Below, one piece after another: positions 44,342 to 52,867 of a stretch of 64,000 bases of DNA. A program made the translations under genes and the position numbers. This DNA comes from Clostridia bacterium BRH_c25 (GTDB lineage Bacteria > Bacillota_A > Clostridia > Lutisporales > Lutisporaceae), in assembly GCA_001515955.1 (NCBI GenBank), contig LOES01000083.1, forward strand, positions 1-64,000, in the 5' to 3' direction. Positions within the stretch are counted from its first letter, which is position 1, and each line of letters starts with the position of its first letter. Under the pieces are notes generated by a model. The model was not told where the DNA came from and ran no database searches. It saw only the letters and a program-made list of their open reading frames with translations.

Positions 44342-45355
44342 ATGAAGAATGATTTTTCTACTAACTTTGATAATTATAAGGGGAAAAACGTTATGATTTT
44401 GGGTGGTGCTGGCTTTATTGGCAGCAACCTAGCTAAAGCTTTAACTCTTCTAAATGCAGAAGTAGTTATAATCAATAAGAATATTGGTGAAAAGAAGCAT
44501 GCACTTGTTGATTATATGGGACAACAGAATTTTGTCCTAAGTGAGGGTAACCTGCTTGAACCTGAAAGTTACGAGGATTTTCTCAGGAAAGCTGATATAG
44601 TTATAAATCTTGCTGGTGCAAATGGTTCACTTAATAGTATAAAAAATCCTGTTGAGAACTTACGAATAAATTGTGAGGGACATCTTTTATTTCTCGAAAG
44701 CTGTAGGCGCATGGACAAGAAGGTCAAGCTGATTTTTGCCAGTTCGCGCTTGGTGTATGGAGAAACCGGTAGATACGGAGTAACGGAAGATATAAAGACT
44801 GAGCCTAAGGACATATATGCAATACACAAGCTAACAGCAGAGTACTACTATAGTTTATATGCAAACATGTACCCCAAAATTGAGTCAATGATTGTCAGAA
44901 TGACCAATCCCTTTGGACCGGCTCCACGCTATAGCAATAAAAAGTCTGGATATAACTTTATTAATAGTACAATACTCAAAGTACTAATGAGTGAGGAAAT
45001 AACAGTTTATGGAGATGGAAAACAATTAAGAGATTACATATATATTGATGATTTGGTGGAGGCAGTACTAGGGCTAGCAAATGTTGAAGCATCCAAAGGT
45101 GAAATATTTAACATTGGCTCTGGCAATTCAATTTGTATTATGGACGCTATACTGCAGATGTTTATTACTTCCGGGAAGGAATACAAAGTAAGAAAAATTG
45201 AGTGGCCATCAGATAATCTTCTGGTTGAAACCGGAGATTTCAAAGCTGATATAACCAAGATTGAAAGGATATGCAATTGGAAGCCTAGGTTCAGATATCA
45301 GGAGGGATTGAGAAAAACTATCGAGTTCTTAAAAAATCAGTATAATTTGCCGTAA
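44342..45355 (+). CDS. NAD-dependent sugar epimerase/dehydratase
   Basis: 337 residues, extended SDR. NVMILGGAGFIGSNLAKALT at about residue 16, VINLAGANGSLNSIKNPVEN, FASSRLVYGETGRYGVTED and YAIHKLTAEYYYSLYANMYP (Tyr-x3-Lys). The loop YGDGKQLRDYIYIDDLVEAV is typical of nucleotide-sugar epimerases. Only four bases separate it from rfbA. It may act on the 4-keto product of rfbB to give an unusual dTDP-sugar; exact reaction unknown. Confidence 0.85.
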   Translation: MKNDFSTNFDNYKGKNVMILGGAGFIGSNLAKALTLLNAEVVIINKNIGEKKHALVDYMGQQNFVLSEGNLLEPESYEDFLRKADIVINLAGANGSLNSIKNPVENLRINCEGHLLFLESCRRMDKKVKLIFASSRLVYGETGRYGVTEDIKTEPKDIYAIHKLTAEYYYSLYANMYPKIESMIVRMTNPFGPAPRYSNKKSGYNFINSTILKVLMSEEITVYGDGKQLRDYIYIDDLVEAVLGLANVEASKGEIFNIGSGNSICIMDAILQMFITSGKEYKVRKIEWPSDNLLVETGDFKADITKIERICNWKPRFRYQEGLRKTIEFLKNQYNLP

Positions 45356-45378
45356 TAGTACAACGAGAGGTGAGCAGA

Positions 45379-46521
45379 TTGAATATATTGCACTTGACGA
45401 CTTATCTGCAAGGCGGTTTGGGAAGAATAATTCAGGATTTGGCAATAGACCAAAGAATGTCAGGGAATAAAGTTACTATTGTCACAACAAAGACACCAAT
45501 TGCAGACTACTGTAACTATGATGAATATTTGACAGCGATGGCTGAAAAAGATGTTGAGCTCCATCTGATAGATTCAACTTTCAAGCGGGAGCTGTATTTG
45601 AATTTGAATGTGGTAGAAAAGGTAAGAGATATCATAATAAAGAATGATATTGATATAATTCATGCACATGCTGCCATACCTGCACTGGTAGGAGTCATTG
45701 CAAGACAGGTGCAGAAAGAGCATATTCCTGTGATTCATTCTATGCAAGGTTGGGGGACAAATAAGTCCTTTGAGCAGGAAGAAATGGATAGGATAATAAT
45801 GAATGGATTGGATTGCATTGTGGCATCATCTGTAAGCTCTATTGAGTTAATGAAGGATAAAGGGATAGATCCAGACAGAATAGTACTTATTTATAATGGA
45901 ATAGCAGACAGATCAACTGATATGGATGAGGCCTCAGATGAAGATATTGCAGAGCTTATAAAGCTCAGAAATGAAGGTGTGAAACTAATCGGATGCGTTG
46001 GTACTGTCTGTAAACGAAAGAACCAGGAACTGCTGCTTGATGCGTTTTCTGAGACCGCAGAGAAATATAATGCTGCTTGTATATTTATTGGGGAGGGAGA
46101 TATGGTACTTCCTTTGAAAGAAAAGGCAGAGTTATATAATATTGCGGACAAGGTCAGGTTTTATAGGTATAAGGAGGACTCAAGCAGATTCCTGAAATAT
46201 TTTGATCTTGTTGTCCTGCCTTCCTTGAGTGAGGGTTTGCCTCTTACTGTATTGGAATGCTTCAGGGAAAGGGTACTGTTCTTGGGGAGTGATATACCGT
46301 CAATTGCTGAACTGGTCAAAGATGGAGATACGGGGTATTTGTTTTTGTCAGAGAAGGTTGATGATTTGACGGATAAACTTGAAAGAGGGATTTCCATTAC
46401 CTCGGTAGAGAAACAAGTAATTACAGAAAACGCATATAAGTTTTACGAAGCCGATTTTACAAAACAGATAATGTTTGATACATATATGAATTTATATAAC
46501 GATCTCTTAAGTAAAAGTTAA
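45379..46521 (+). CDS. Family 4 glycosyltransferase
   Basis: 380 residues, GT-B fold. ILHLTTYLQGGLGRIIQDLA at the N-terminus (nucleotide/acceptor loop), IIHAHAAIPALVGVIARQ, IGCVGTVCKRKNQELLLDAF near the middle and the donor site LVVLPSLSEGLPLTVLECF (E-x7-E) near residue 275. The preferred start is TTG 45379, six bases after GAGAGGTGA, because the in-frame GTG at 45370 overlaps this site. Confidence 0.9.
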   Translation: MNILHLTTYLQGGLGRIIQDLAIDQRMSGNKVTIVTTKTPIADYCNYDEYLTAMAEKDVELHLIDSTFKRELYLNLNVVEKVRDIIIKNDIDIIHAHAAIPALVGVIARQVQKEHIPVIHSMQGWGTNKSFEQEEMDRIIMNGLDCIVASSVSSIELMKDKGIDPDRIVLIYNGIADRSTDMDEASDEDIAELIKLRNEGVKLIGCVGTVCKRKNQELLLDAFSETAEKYNAACIFIGEGDMVLPLKEKAELYNIADKVRFYRYKEDSSRFLKYFDLVVLPSLSEGLPLTVLECFRERVLFLGSDIPSIAELVKDGDTGYLFLSEKVDDLTDKLERGISITSVEKQVITENAYKFYEADFTKQIMFDTYMNLYNDLLSKS

Positions 46522-46534
46522 GCGGGGTTATAAA

Positions 46535-47455
46535 ATGAAGATGCTGATAACTGCTGTAGGCAGACGAGTACAGCTTGTGAGACATTTTAAGAAATATTTT
46601 GAAGTTATAGGGGCGGACTGTTCCAATCTGGCACCTGCTTCGTATTTTACTGATTGTTTTTTTGTTGTACCTTTTTGTCTTGATCCGGGATATAAAAAAG
46701 CAATTATTGATATTTGTATAAAAGAAAATGTAGATTTGGTAATCTCGGTACATGACCAGGAGTGCATGGTGCTGGATGATATACGGAATGAATTGAGGAA
46801 GTTGGGGGTATTATTGATGCTCCCGGATAAAAAAGTCCTGGATATTTGTAACGATAAATTGGAAACTTATAAGTTCTTTGTTGAAAACGGGATTGATTCC
46901 CCAGAAAGTTGTTTGAAGCCTAATGAAGTATCTTCTGGCTTTCCGCTTTTCATAAAACCTAGAGTGGGAATGGGAAGCCAGCATTCTTATAAGATTTCTA
47001 CCAAAGAGGAACTAGACTTCTACTATTCCCGCATACATAATCCTATAATCCAGAGTTATATTGAAGGTACTGAGTATACCCTTGATTGTATTTGTGATAA
47101 TGACAGCCAGGTTATTTCTGTAGTTCCCAGGATGAGAATAGAAGTGAAAGCTGGCGAGGTGCAAAAGTCCAAAACGGTCAACGACATGCAAATTATACAA
47201 AAAGGAAAAGAAATATGCGAAAAGCTTGGATATAAAGGGCCACTAACAATACAGTGTTTCAAGGCCGGTACGGGAGAAATATTATTTACAGAAATAAACC
47301 CCCGTATGGGTGGCGGAGTTCCCTTAACCTTTGAAGCTGGGGTAGAATATGGGAGAATATTTGCAGATATGGTATCAGGGCGGAAGGTAGAACCTATAAT
47401 AGGCAATTTTAAAGAGCTTACAATGCTTAGATATGATGAGGCGGTTTTCATATGA
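46535..47455 (+). CDS. ATP-grasp family protein (carbamoyl-phosphate synthase-like)
   Basis: 306 residues. The N-terminal pre-ATP-grasp domain is MLITAVGRRVQLVRHFKKYF with VISVHDQECMVLDDI. The ATP-grasp core shows FPLFIKPRVGMGSQHSYKIS (ATP lysine loop), PIIQSYIEGTEYTLDCICDN and the metal residues in ILFTEINPRMGGGVPLTFEA. ATG behind AAGCGGGG. The end overlaps the next gene by four bases. In glycan loci such proteins are thought to join an amino acid or acyl group to a sugar; here inference only. Confidence 0.87.
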   Translation: MKMLITAVGRRVQLVRHFKKYFEVIGADCSNLAPASYFTDCFFVVPFCLDPGYKKAIIDICIKENVDLVISVHDQECMVLDDIRNELRKLGVLLMLPDKKVLDICNDKLETYKFFVENGIDSPESCLKPNEVSSGFPLFIKPRVGMGSQHSYKISTKEELDFYYSRIHNPIIQSYIEGTEYTLDCICDNDSQVISVVPRMRIEVKAGEVQKSKTVNDMQIIQKGKEICEKLGYKGPLTIQCFKAGTGEILFTEINPRMGGGVPLTFEAGVEYGRIFADMVSGRKVEPIIGNFKELTMLRYDEAVFI

Positions 47456-48132
47456 TAGCTTTGGTTTTTGATCTGGATGACACGTTATATAAAGAAGCAG
47501 ATTTTGTCCATGGCGCTTTTGGAGAGGTAGCGGAATATTTGGGGACAAAGTATTGTATCGGCAGGGATGAGCTTTACCGGACTATGCTGAGGCTGCTTGC
47601 TTCGATGGGCAGAGGCAGGATATTTAATGATATTTGTGATATATATAGTATAGATGAAGATGTGAATAACCTTATAGAAATATACAGGAATGCAGCTCCA
47701 AAAATCTCATTATATGAAGATGCGGAGCATTTTTTAAAATGTTGCAGCGGGAAATATAAGTTAGGCTTGATCACAGATGGGATATATTATGTGCAGAGGA
47801 ACAAAATAAGGCTGCTTGGTATAGAAGAGTATTTTGATGCTATTGTAGTAACGGACGATCATGGTAAAGATTTCTGGAAGCCCAGTACGAAGCCCTACTT
47901 AAAAATGGCTGAGGAGCTTGGGGTGTCGCTAGATAGTATGATTTATATAGGAGATAATCCACAAAAGGATTTTTACGGGGCAAGACAGTTGGGGATAAGG
48001 ACCATAAGGGTGATTAGGGACTCAGGTGATCATATGGGATTAAGATTAAGCAGCGATTATGAAGCAGACATAGAAATTACAAGCTTAGATGATATAGAAA
48101 GTGCAATAGATTCATTATTCAAGAGGTGGTGA
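47452..48132 (+). CDS. HAD-family hydrolase
   Basis: 226 residues. The HAD nucleophile motif is ALVFDLDDTLYKEADFV (motif I DxDxT), LGLITDG (motif II), KPSTKPYLKMAEELGVS (motif III Lys) and MIYIGDNPQKDFYGARQLG (motif IV, GDNxxxD). Starts on the ATGA overlap with the ATP-grasp gene, so the two are coupled. Probably a sugar-phosphate or acyl-phosphate phosphatase. Confidence 0.88.
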   Translation: MIALVFDLDDTLYKEADFVHGAFGEVAEYLGTKYCIGRDELYRTMLRLLASMGRGRIFNDICDIYSIDEDVNNLIEIYRNAAPKISLYEDAEHFLKCCSGKYKLGLITDGIYYVQRNKIRLLGIEEYFDAIVVTDDHGKDFWKPSTKPYLKMAEELGVSLDSMIYIGDNPQKDFYGARQLGIRTIRVIRDSGDHMGLRLSSDYEADIEITSLDDIESAIDSLFKRW

Positions 48133-48136
48133 TATT

Positions 48137-48856
48137 ATGGTCACATGCATCGTGCAGGCAAGAATGGGTTCCAGCAGGCTTAAAGGGAAGGTGCTGAAGG
48201 AAATACTGGGATATCCTCTGATACTGTTGAATCTGAAGAGGCTAGAAAAGTCAAAAAAGATTGATAAGCTGATACTGGCAACCTCAAATAAGCCGGAAGA
48301 TGATCCGCTGTATGAAATAGTTGCAGCAGCAGGGTATAAGGCGTTCAGAGGTGATGAGGACAATGTACTTAAAAGATACAGGGATTGTGTCCTGGAATAC
48401 GGCGGTGATACTATTGTGAGAGTTACAGGGGATTGTCCGCTTATCGATCCGGATATAGTTGATAATGTGATTTCTCACTATCAGATGTATGATTATGACT
48501 ATGTGAGACTGGATGTGCCGGATACCTTCATAAGAGGCTTTGATGCTGAGGTGTTCTCCCGCGAAGCACTGGAGAAGACCTTTGATCTGGCGGCGGAGGA
48601 TAGGCACAGGGAGCATGTGACCGCGTACATGTACCACCACCCGGAGTTGTTCTCCATAGGAAAGGTGCAGGGAGAAAGCCTGTTCAGTAAGGACTATAGG
48701 TTGTGTGTCGATACCGCAGAGGATTTCACATTGGTATCGAAGGTATTTGAGTATTTCAAGGATATATATATTCCTGCCGGGGATGTAGTGAAGTTCCTGG
48801 ATAATAACCCGGGAATTGCAGCAATAAATAATGAAGTTAAGCAAAAGCATGTTTAA
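48137..48856 (+). CDS. pseF: SpsF/PseF-type cytidylyltransferase
   Basis: CMP-nonulosonate synthetase of the SpsF group. 239 residues: CIVQARMGSSRLKGKVLKEI at the N-terminus, ILATSNKPEDDPLYEIV, VTGDCPLIDPDIVDNVISHY and a C-terminal LCVDTAEDFTLVSKVFEYF. ATG behind AGAGGTGGTG. Before the IS607 insertion it would have been directly upstream of pseI and pseG, as spsF is close to spsE and spsG in Bacillus. Hence PseF is the preferred assignment, by context. Confidence 0.82.
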   Translation: MVTCIVQARMGSSRLKGKVLKEILGYPLILLNLKRLEKSKKIDKLILATSNKPEDDPLYEIVAAAGYKAFRGDEDNVLKRYRDCVLEYGGDTIVRVTGDCPLIDPDIVDNVISHYQMYDYDYVRLDVPDTFIRGFDAEVFSREALEKTFDLAAEDRHREHVTAYMYHHPELFSIGKVQGESLFSKDYRLCVDTAEDFTLVSKVFEYFKDIYIPAGDVVKFLDNNPGIAAINNEVKQKHV

Positions 48857-48918
48857 GGAGATGAGAAATAATTCCTAAAAACATTGATAAACATACACAA
48901 ATGTAGTAAAATGTATAC

Positions 48919-49545
48919 ATGAATAATTATAAACCGAATGAATTTGCTGAAATGCTTAATGTTTCAGTGAAAACGCTGCAAAGATGGGACAACGAAGGCA
49001 CATTGAAAGCTTACCGCAACCCAAAAGGACGGAGGTATTATACTCATCAACAATACGTTGAGTATATGGGGCAGTCTTCAAACGAAGATAATAAAGGTAA
49101 GGTAATAATATATGCCAGAGTGTCCACAACAAACCAAAGAGATGATTTGAAAAACCAGATAGAATTTCTTCGAACATTCGCCAATGCAAAGGGTTGGATA
49201 GTGGATGAGATATTTGAAGATATCGGCTCAGGACTAAATTACAATCGAAAAAAATGGAATAAACTTCTTGAAGATTGCATGCTTGGGACGGTTTCAAAAA
49301 TAATAGTATCCCACAAAGACAGATTTATAAGGTTTGGTTTTGAATGGTTTGAGAAATTTTTGAAATCTAATGGCGTCGAATTGGTTGTCGTTAACAATGA
49401 AAGTCTGTCCCCGCAAGAGGAAATAGTACAGGATATTATCAGCATATTGCATGTATTTTCGTGCAGGGTGTACGGATTAAGAAAATACAAAAAGAAAATT
49501 GCGGAGGATGGTGAGTTGTTGTGCGAGCCCACAGAACAGAAATAA
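48919..49545 (+). CDS. tnpA: IS607-type serine recombinase TnpA
   Basis: 208 residues. The MerR-like N-terminus reads KPNEFAEMLNVSVKTLQRWD with GRRYYTHQQYVEYM. The serine recombinase domain holds VIIYARVSTTNQRDDLKNQI (nucleophile Ser in ARVS) and SKIIVSHKDRFIRFGFEWFE. This N-terminal HTH plus recombinase order is specific to IS607. Full length and apparently intact. It overlaps tnpB by 25 bases. Confidence 0.96.
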   Translation: MNNYKPNEFAEMLNVSVKTLQRWDNEGTLKAYRNPKGRRYYTHQQYVEYMGQSSNEDNKGKVIIYARVSTTNQRDDLKNQIEFLRTFANAKGWIVDEIFEDIGSGLNYNRKKWNKLLEDCMLGTVSKIIVSHKDRFIRFGFEWFEKFLKSNGVELVVVNNESLSPQEEIVQDIISILHVFSCRVYGLRKYKKKIAEDGELLCEPTEQK

Positions 49546-50672
49546 ACCCTACGCCGGAACAAAAGCGGAAGATTAACAGTACCATAGGTGTTTGTAGATT
49601 TGTTTATAATTTCTACCTTGCGTACAATAAAGATATATATGAAAAAGAAAATCGCTTTGTTTCGGGTATGGAGTTTTCTAAATGGTTGAATAATGAGTTT
49701 TTGCCGAACAATCCTGGATTTAGCTGGATAAAAGACGTATCAAGTAAAGCAGTAAAGCAAGCGATAATGAACGGCGAAAAGGCTTTCAAGAAGTTTTTCA
49801 AAGACGAAACTAAATTTCCGCGCTTTAAAAAGAAGAGGAATAACAATGCAAAAGCCTACTTCCCCAAAAACAACAAAACGGATTGGGCGATTGAAAGGCA
49901 TAGGGTAAAAATACCAACATTGGGATTCGTCCAATTAAAAGAAAAGGGTTATATCCCAGCAAATGCCGAAGTAGTAAGCGGAACGGTTTCTTACGAAGCA
50001 GGCAGATATTATGTCAGCGTTTTGGTTAAAGAAGAACCGAAGCAAGACAACAAACCATATACCGAAGGAATTGGCATCGACTTGGGTATTAAGGAGTTTG
50101 CGGTAGTCAGTAATGGCACTGAAAAGAAAAATATCAACAAAAGTAAAAAGGTTAAAAAGCTTGAGAAGAAGCTTAAGCGTGAGCAGAGACGCTTATCAAG
50201 GAAATATGAAAATAAAAAGAAAGGGGAAGCCACGAAATCTGCAAAAAACATAGAAAAACAGTCGTTAAAGGTCCAGAAACTTCATCAGAAGCTTAGAAAT
50301 ATCAGACATGACTATGTTAACAAAACAGTCAGCGAACTGGCGAAAACCAAGCCAGCATTTATAACTATCGAAGACTTAAATATTAAGGGAATGATGAAGA
50401 ATAGGCATTTATCAAAGGCGATCGCTCAACAGAATTTTTATTATTTCAAAACCAAGCTCGAAAGCAAATGTAAACAGTTGGGAATTGAGTTGAGAGTTGC
50501 ATCAAGATTTTATCCATCAAGTAAGAAATGTGCTTGCTGCGGGAATGTCAAGAAAGACTTAAAACTGTCTGACAGGGTTTATGTTTGTGAAGAATGCGGG
50601 TTTGAAATAGATAGGGATTTGAATGCGGCAATCAATCTGAGAAATGCTAAAGAATATGCAATAGCTTGTTAA
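49521..50672 (+). CDS. tnpB: TnpB, RNA-guided nuclease of the IS607 element
   Basis: 383 residues, intact. The N-terminal helix-turn segment is INPTPEQKRKINSTIGVCRF. The RuvC residues are in GIGIDLGIKEFAVVS (Asp, near residue 188), FITIEDLNIKGM (Glu, near 286) and DRDLNAAINLRNA (Asp, near 367), with the zinc finger CACCG...CEECG between the last two. All four key features are kept, so nuclease activity is possible. GTG start at 49521 within the tnpA end. Confidence 0.95.
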   Translation: MRAHRTEINPTPEQKRKINSTIGVCRFVYNFYLAYNKDIYEKENRFVSGMEFSKWLNNEFLPNNPGFSWIKDVSSKAVKQAIMNGEKAFKKFFKDETKFPRFKKKRNNNAKAYFPKNNKTDWAIERHRVKIPTLGFVQLKEKGYIPANAEVVSGTVSYEAGRYYVSVLVKEEPKQDNKPYTEGIGIDLGIKEFAVVSNGTEKKNINKSKKVKKLEKKLKREQRRLSRKYENKKKGEATKSAKNIEKQSLKVQKLHQKLRNIRHDYVNKTVSELAKTKPAFITIEDLNIKGMMKNRHLSKAIAQQNFYYFKTKLESKCKQLGIELRVASRFYPSSKKCACCGNVKKDLKLSDRVYVCEECGFEIDRDLNAAINLRNAKEYAIAC

Positions 50673-50783
50673 ACTGCATTGCATATATGTACCGTGGGCT
50701 ACACGGGAATTAACGGCTGCGGAGTGTCAAACAAACTGTAGTAGGGTAACCGAGGCGGGACACGTTGAAACAGCAATTTTCTG
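50640..50783 (+). ncRNA. Candidate guide-RNA (omega/reRNA) scaffold at the right end of the IS607 element
   Basis: The roughly 110 bases between the tnpB stop and the right end are GC-richer than the rest and hold complementary pieces (CCGTGGGCTACACGG, GTGTC...GGGACAC). TnpB guide RNAs arise from just this position, spanning the gene end and the element end and continuing into flanking DNA. Folding and boundary are inferred. Confidence 0.45.
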
Positions 50784-50825
50784 GACATGGATACGTTTGT
50801 CTATGTTTTCAGTGGCAGACCGGAT

Positions 50826-51860
50826 ATGAAAGAGATTGTTTTGAAGAGCGGAAAAAGGATTGGTGAAGGAAGTCCATGCTATATCATAATGGATGTAGCT
50901 GCCAATCACAATGGTGATCTGGATACTGCCAAAGAGCTGATCAGGAAAGCAGCAGAGGCTGGAGCGGACGCAATAAAGCTTCAGACCTACAGAGCGGAGG
51001 ACATGTATTCAAAGAAAACTCCACAGTTTTCAAGAGACAATATGAAGCCCTTTGATCTGATAAAGAGTGTCCAGCATCCAAGAGAGTGGATACCGCAGCT
51101 GGCAGAATATGCAAAAGGTTTTGATATTGATTTTTTGTCCACACCCTTCGACTATGATGCTGTAGATCTGCTTGATGATACGGGTGTCAGCCTTTTCAAG
51201 GTAGCATCTCTTGAAATAGTTGACCTGAGATTCCTGAAGTACATTGGGGGTAAAGGAAAGCCTGTAATCCTGTCAACAGGTATGGCAAGCCTCGGAGAAA
51301 TAGAAGAGGCTGTTGATGCTGTAAAAAGCGCAGGCAATGACAATATTGCGCTGCTGCACTGCAATACCTGCTATCCTTCACCGGTACACATTGTAAATCT
51401 CAAGGCAATGGAAACCTTGCGGGATGCCTTTAAGCTCCCTACCGGTTTTTCCGATCATACCCTTGGGTGGCATATTCCAGTAGCTGCTGTGGCTATAGGT
51501 GCTTGTGCAATAGAAAAGCATTTTACCCTAAGTCGGAAACAGGAAGGACCTGATCATGGTTTCTCCATTGAACCTGAAGAGCTGAAGCTGATGGTGCAGC
51601 ATATCAGGGATATTGAAAAGGCAATGGGGGATGGGGTTAAGAAGGTCTCAACAGAAGAACTTGAAAACTACGAGAAGGGCAGAAGAAGTTTGATAGCCAG
51701 GGTTGATATTGCTAAAGGCACTGTAATAACAGAAGACATGGTGACCGCAAAAAGACCCGGTTATGGTATAAAGCCCAGGTTTTTTGACATGGTTATTGGC
51801 AGGACTGCCAAGGTTGACATATATGAAGACGATGTATTGGTATGGGATATGCTAGTTTAG
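50826..51860 (+). CDS. pseI: Pseudaminic acid synthase / NeuB family
   Basis: Condenses the 6-carbon sugar product of PseG with phosphoenolpyruvate to make the nonulosonic acid. 344 residues. NeuB barrel: IIMDVAANHNGDLDTAKELI, DAIKLQTYRAEDMY, FLSTPFDYDAVDLL, STGMASLGEIEEAVDAVKSA and GFSDHTLGWHIPVAAVAIGA. C-terminal SAF domain: ARVDIAKGTVITEDMVTAKR. ATG 50826 begins the family-typical MKEIVLKSGKRIGEG; it now lacks a good ribosome site, probably because the IS607 element inserted just upstream. Confidence 0.92.
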   Translation: MKEIVLKSGKRIGEGSPCYIIMDVAANHNGDLDTAKELIRKAAEAGADAIKLQTYRAEDMYSKKTPQFSRDNMKPFDLIKSVQHPREWIPQLAEYAKGFDIDFLSTPFDYDAVDLLDDTGVSLFKVASLEIVDLRFLKYIGGKGKPVILSTGMASLGEIEEAVDAVKSAGNDNIALLHCNTCYPSPVHIVNLKAMETLRDAFKLPTGFSDHTLGWHIPVAAVAIGACAIEKHFTLSRKQEGPDHGFSIEPEELKLMVQHIRDIEKAMGDGVKKVSTEELENYEKGRRSLIARVDIAKGTVITEDMVTAKRPGYGIKPRFFDMVIGRTAKVDIYEDDVLVWDMLV

Positions 51861-51879
51861 CAATAATGGAGATGGGCTT

Positions 51880-52863
51880 ATGAAGATACTTATAAGGGCA
51901 GAGGGCGGTCATACAATCGGTATGGGGCATGTCATGCGGATGCTGGTTCTGGCAGATAAGCTGAGACCATTTGCAGATGTTGTGTTTGTGTGCAGGGATA
52001 ATGAGGAGCTCCGGGCAGGTGTAGACCATATTAAAGCATGTGGTTATAATGTATTGAGAATAGATGGGGCAAAACTTGCCTGCGAGCTGGCCGGAATTGC
52101 CGGAGATTGCCTGATTACCGATAGCTATAATGTGGATGAGGGCTATTTTGACAACACAAAAGAAATATTTGATTATACCGGATATATGGATGATCTTAAT
52201 AAATACCGTATTAATGCCGATTTTATTATTAACCAGAATATTAATGCCGAGGATTTGGAATACAAAGCAGGTAAGGGTACCCGCTTTTTTATGGGTACCC
52301 GGTATGTTTTGCTGAGGGAAGAGTTTACAAATCTCCCCATACGAAATGTACGGAATAGCTTACAGGATATATTGATTACATTGGGAGGAGCAGATCCCAA
52401 GAATTTATCAGAAACTGTAACGATAAAGCTTTCCAAGGCTTTTCCTGAATTGAGATTTCATATTGTTGTGGGACCTTCATTCACTCATGAAGATAGCCTG
52501 AAAAAAATAGCAGGAGGAAATATTCTTCTGCACCACAATCCAAAGATGTCGGAGCTTATGCAAGAATGTGATGCAGCCATATCCGCATGCGGAAGCACAA
52601 TATATGAACTTTGTGCCTGCGGTACGCCCATTGTCGGGATTGTCACAGCGGATAATCAGGTAATGGCAGCATGTAAAATGAATTCTATAGGTGCATTGAA
52701 ATATGCTGAAGGGCTGGAGAAGGTAGTCCAGAATTTGAAAAGCCTTGATTATGAGACAAGAGTCAGAATGTCGGAAACAGGCCAAGGTTTGGTGGATGGG
52801 TATGGGAGTACAAGGCTGGCTGGAGAGATACGGAAAATTATCTGCAATAAAACGTATAGGTGA
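51880..52863 (+). CDS. pseG: UDP-sugar hydrolase PseG (SpsG-like)
   Basis: Removes UDP from UDP-2,4-diacylamido-trideoxy-altrose before PseI. 327 residues, GT-B-like fold. The catalytic loop is HTIGMGHVMRMLVLADKLR (His in GMGH), ADVVFVCRDNEELRAG, ILITLGGADPKNLSETV and the UDP site ISACGSTIYELCACGTPIVG. ATG behind GGAGATGGG, 19 bases after pseI. Order pseI-pseG matches many Pse loci. Confidence 0.92.
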   Translation: MKILIRAEGGHTIGMGHVMRMLVLADKLRPFADVVFVCRDNEELRAGVDHIKACGYNVLRIDGAKLACELAGIAGDCLITDSYNVDEGYFDNTKEIFDYTGYMDDLNKYRINADFIINQNINAEDLEYKAGKGTRFFMGTRYVLLREEFTNLPIRNVRNSLQDILITLGGADPKNLSETVTIKLSKAFPELRFHIVVGPSFTHEDSLKKIAGGNILLHHNPKMSELMQECDAAISACGSTIYELCACGTPIVGIVTADNQVMAACKMNSIGALKYAEGLEKVVQNLKSLDYETRVRMSETGQGLVDGYGSTRLAGEIRKIICNKTYR

Positions 52864-52867
52864 TAGT

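Larger units (their letters stand above)
48877..50810 (+). mobile_element. IS607-family insertion sequence (tnpA plus tnpB)
   Basis: The element has a serine-recombinase gene and an overlapping TnpB gene. Its outer edges show an imperfect inverted repeat: 48877-48904 (AAAACATTGATAAACATACA...) against the reverse complement of 50784-50810 (AAAACATAGACAAACGTATC...), about 20 of 27 positions matching. IS607 members have no strict terminal repeats and recombine at GG dinucleotides. Candidate GG pairs flank both ends (48857-48860 in TAAGGAG, 50813-50825 in GTGGCAGACCGGA), so exact ends could lie slightly outside this range. Confidence 0.85.

Noticed and set aside
48284..48850. Minus-strand frame of 188 residues opposite the cytidylyltransferase
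   Set aside because: Antisense of a well-supported gene, low-complexity, no start site.
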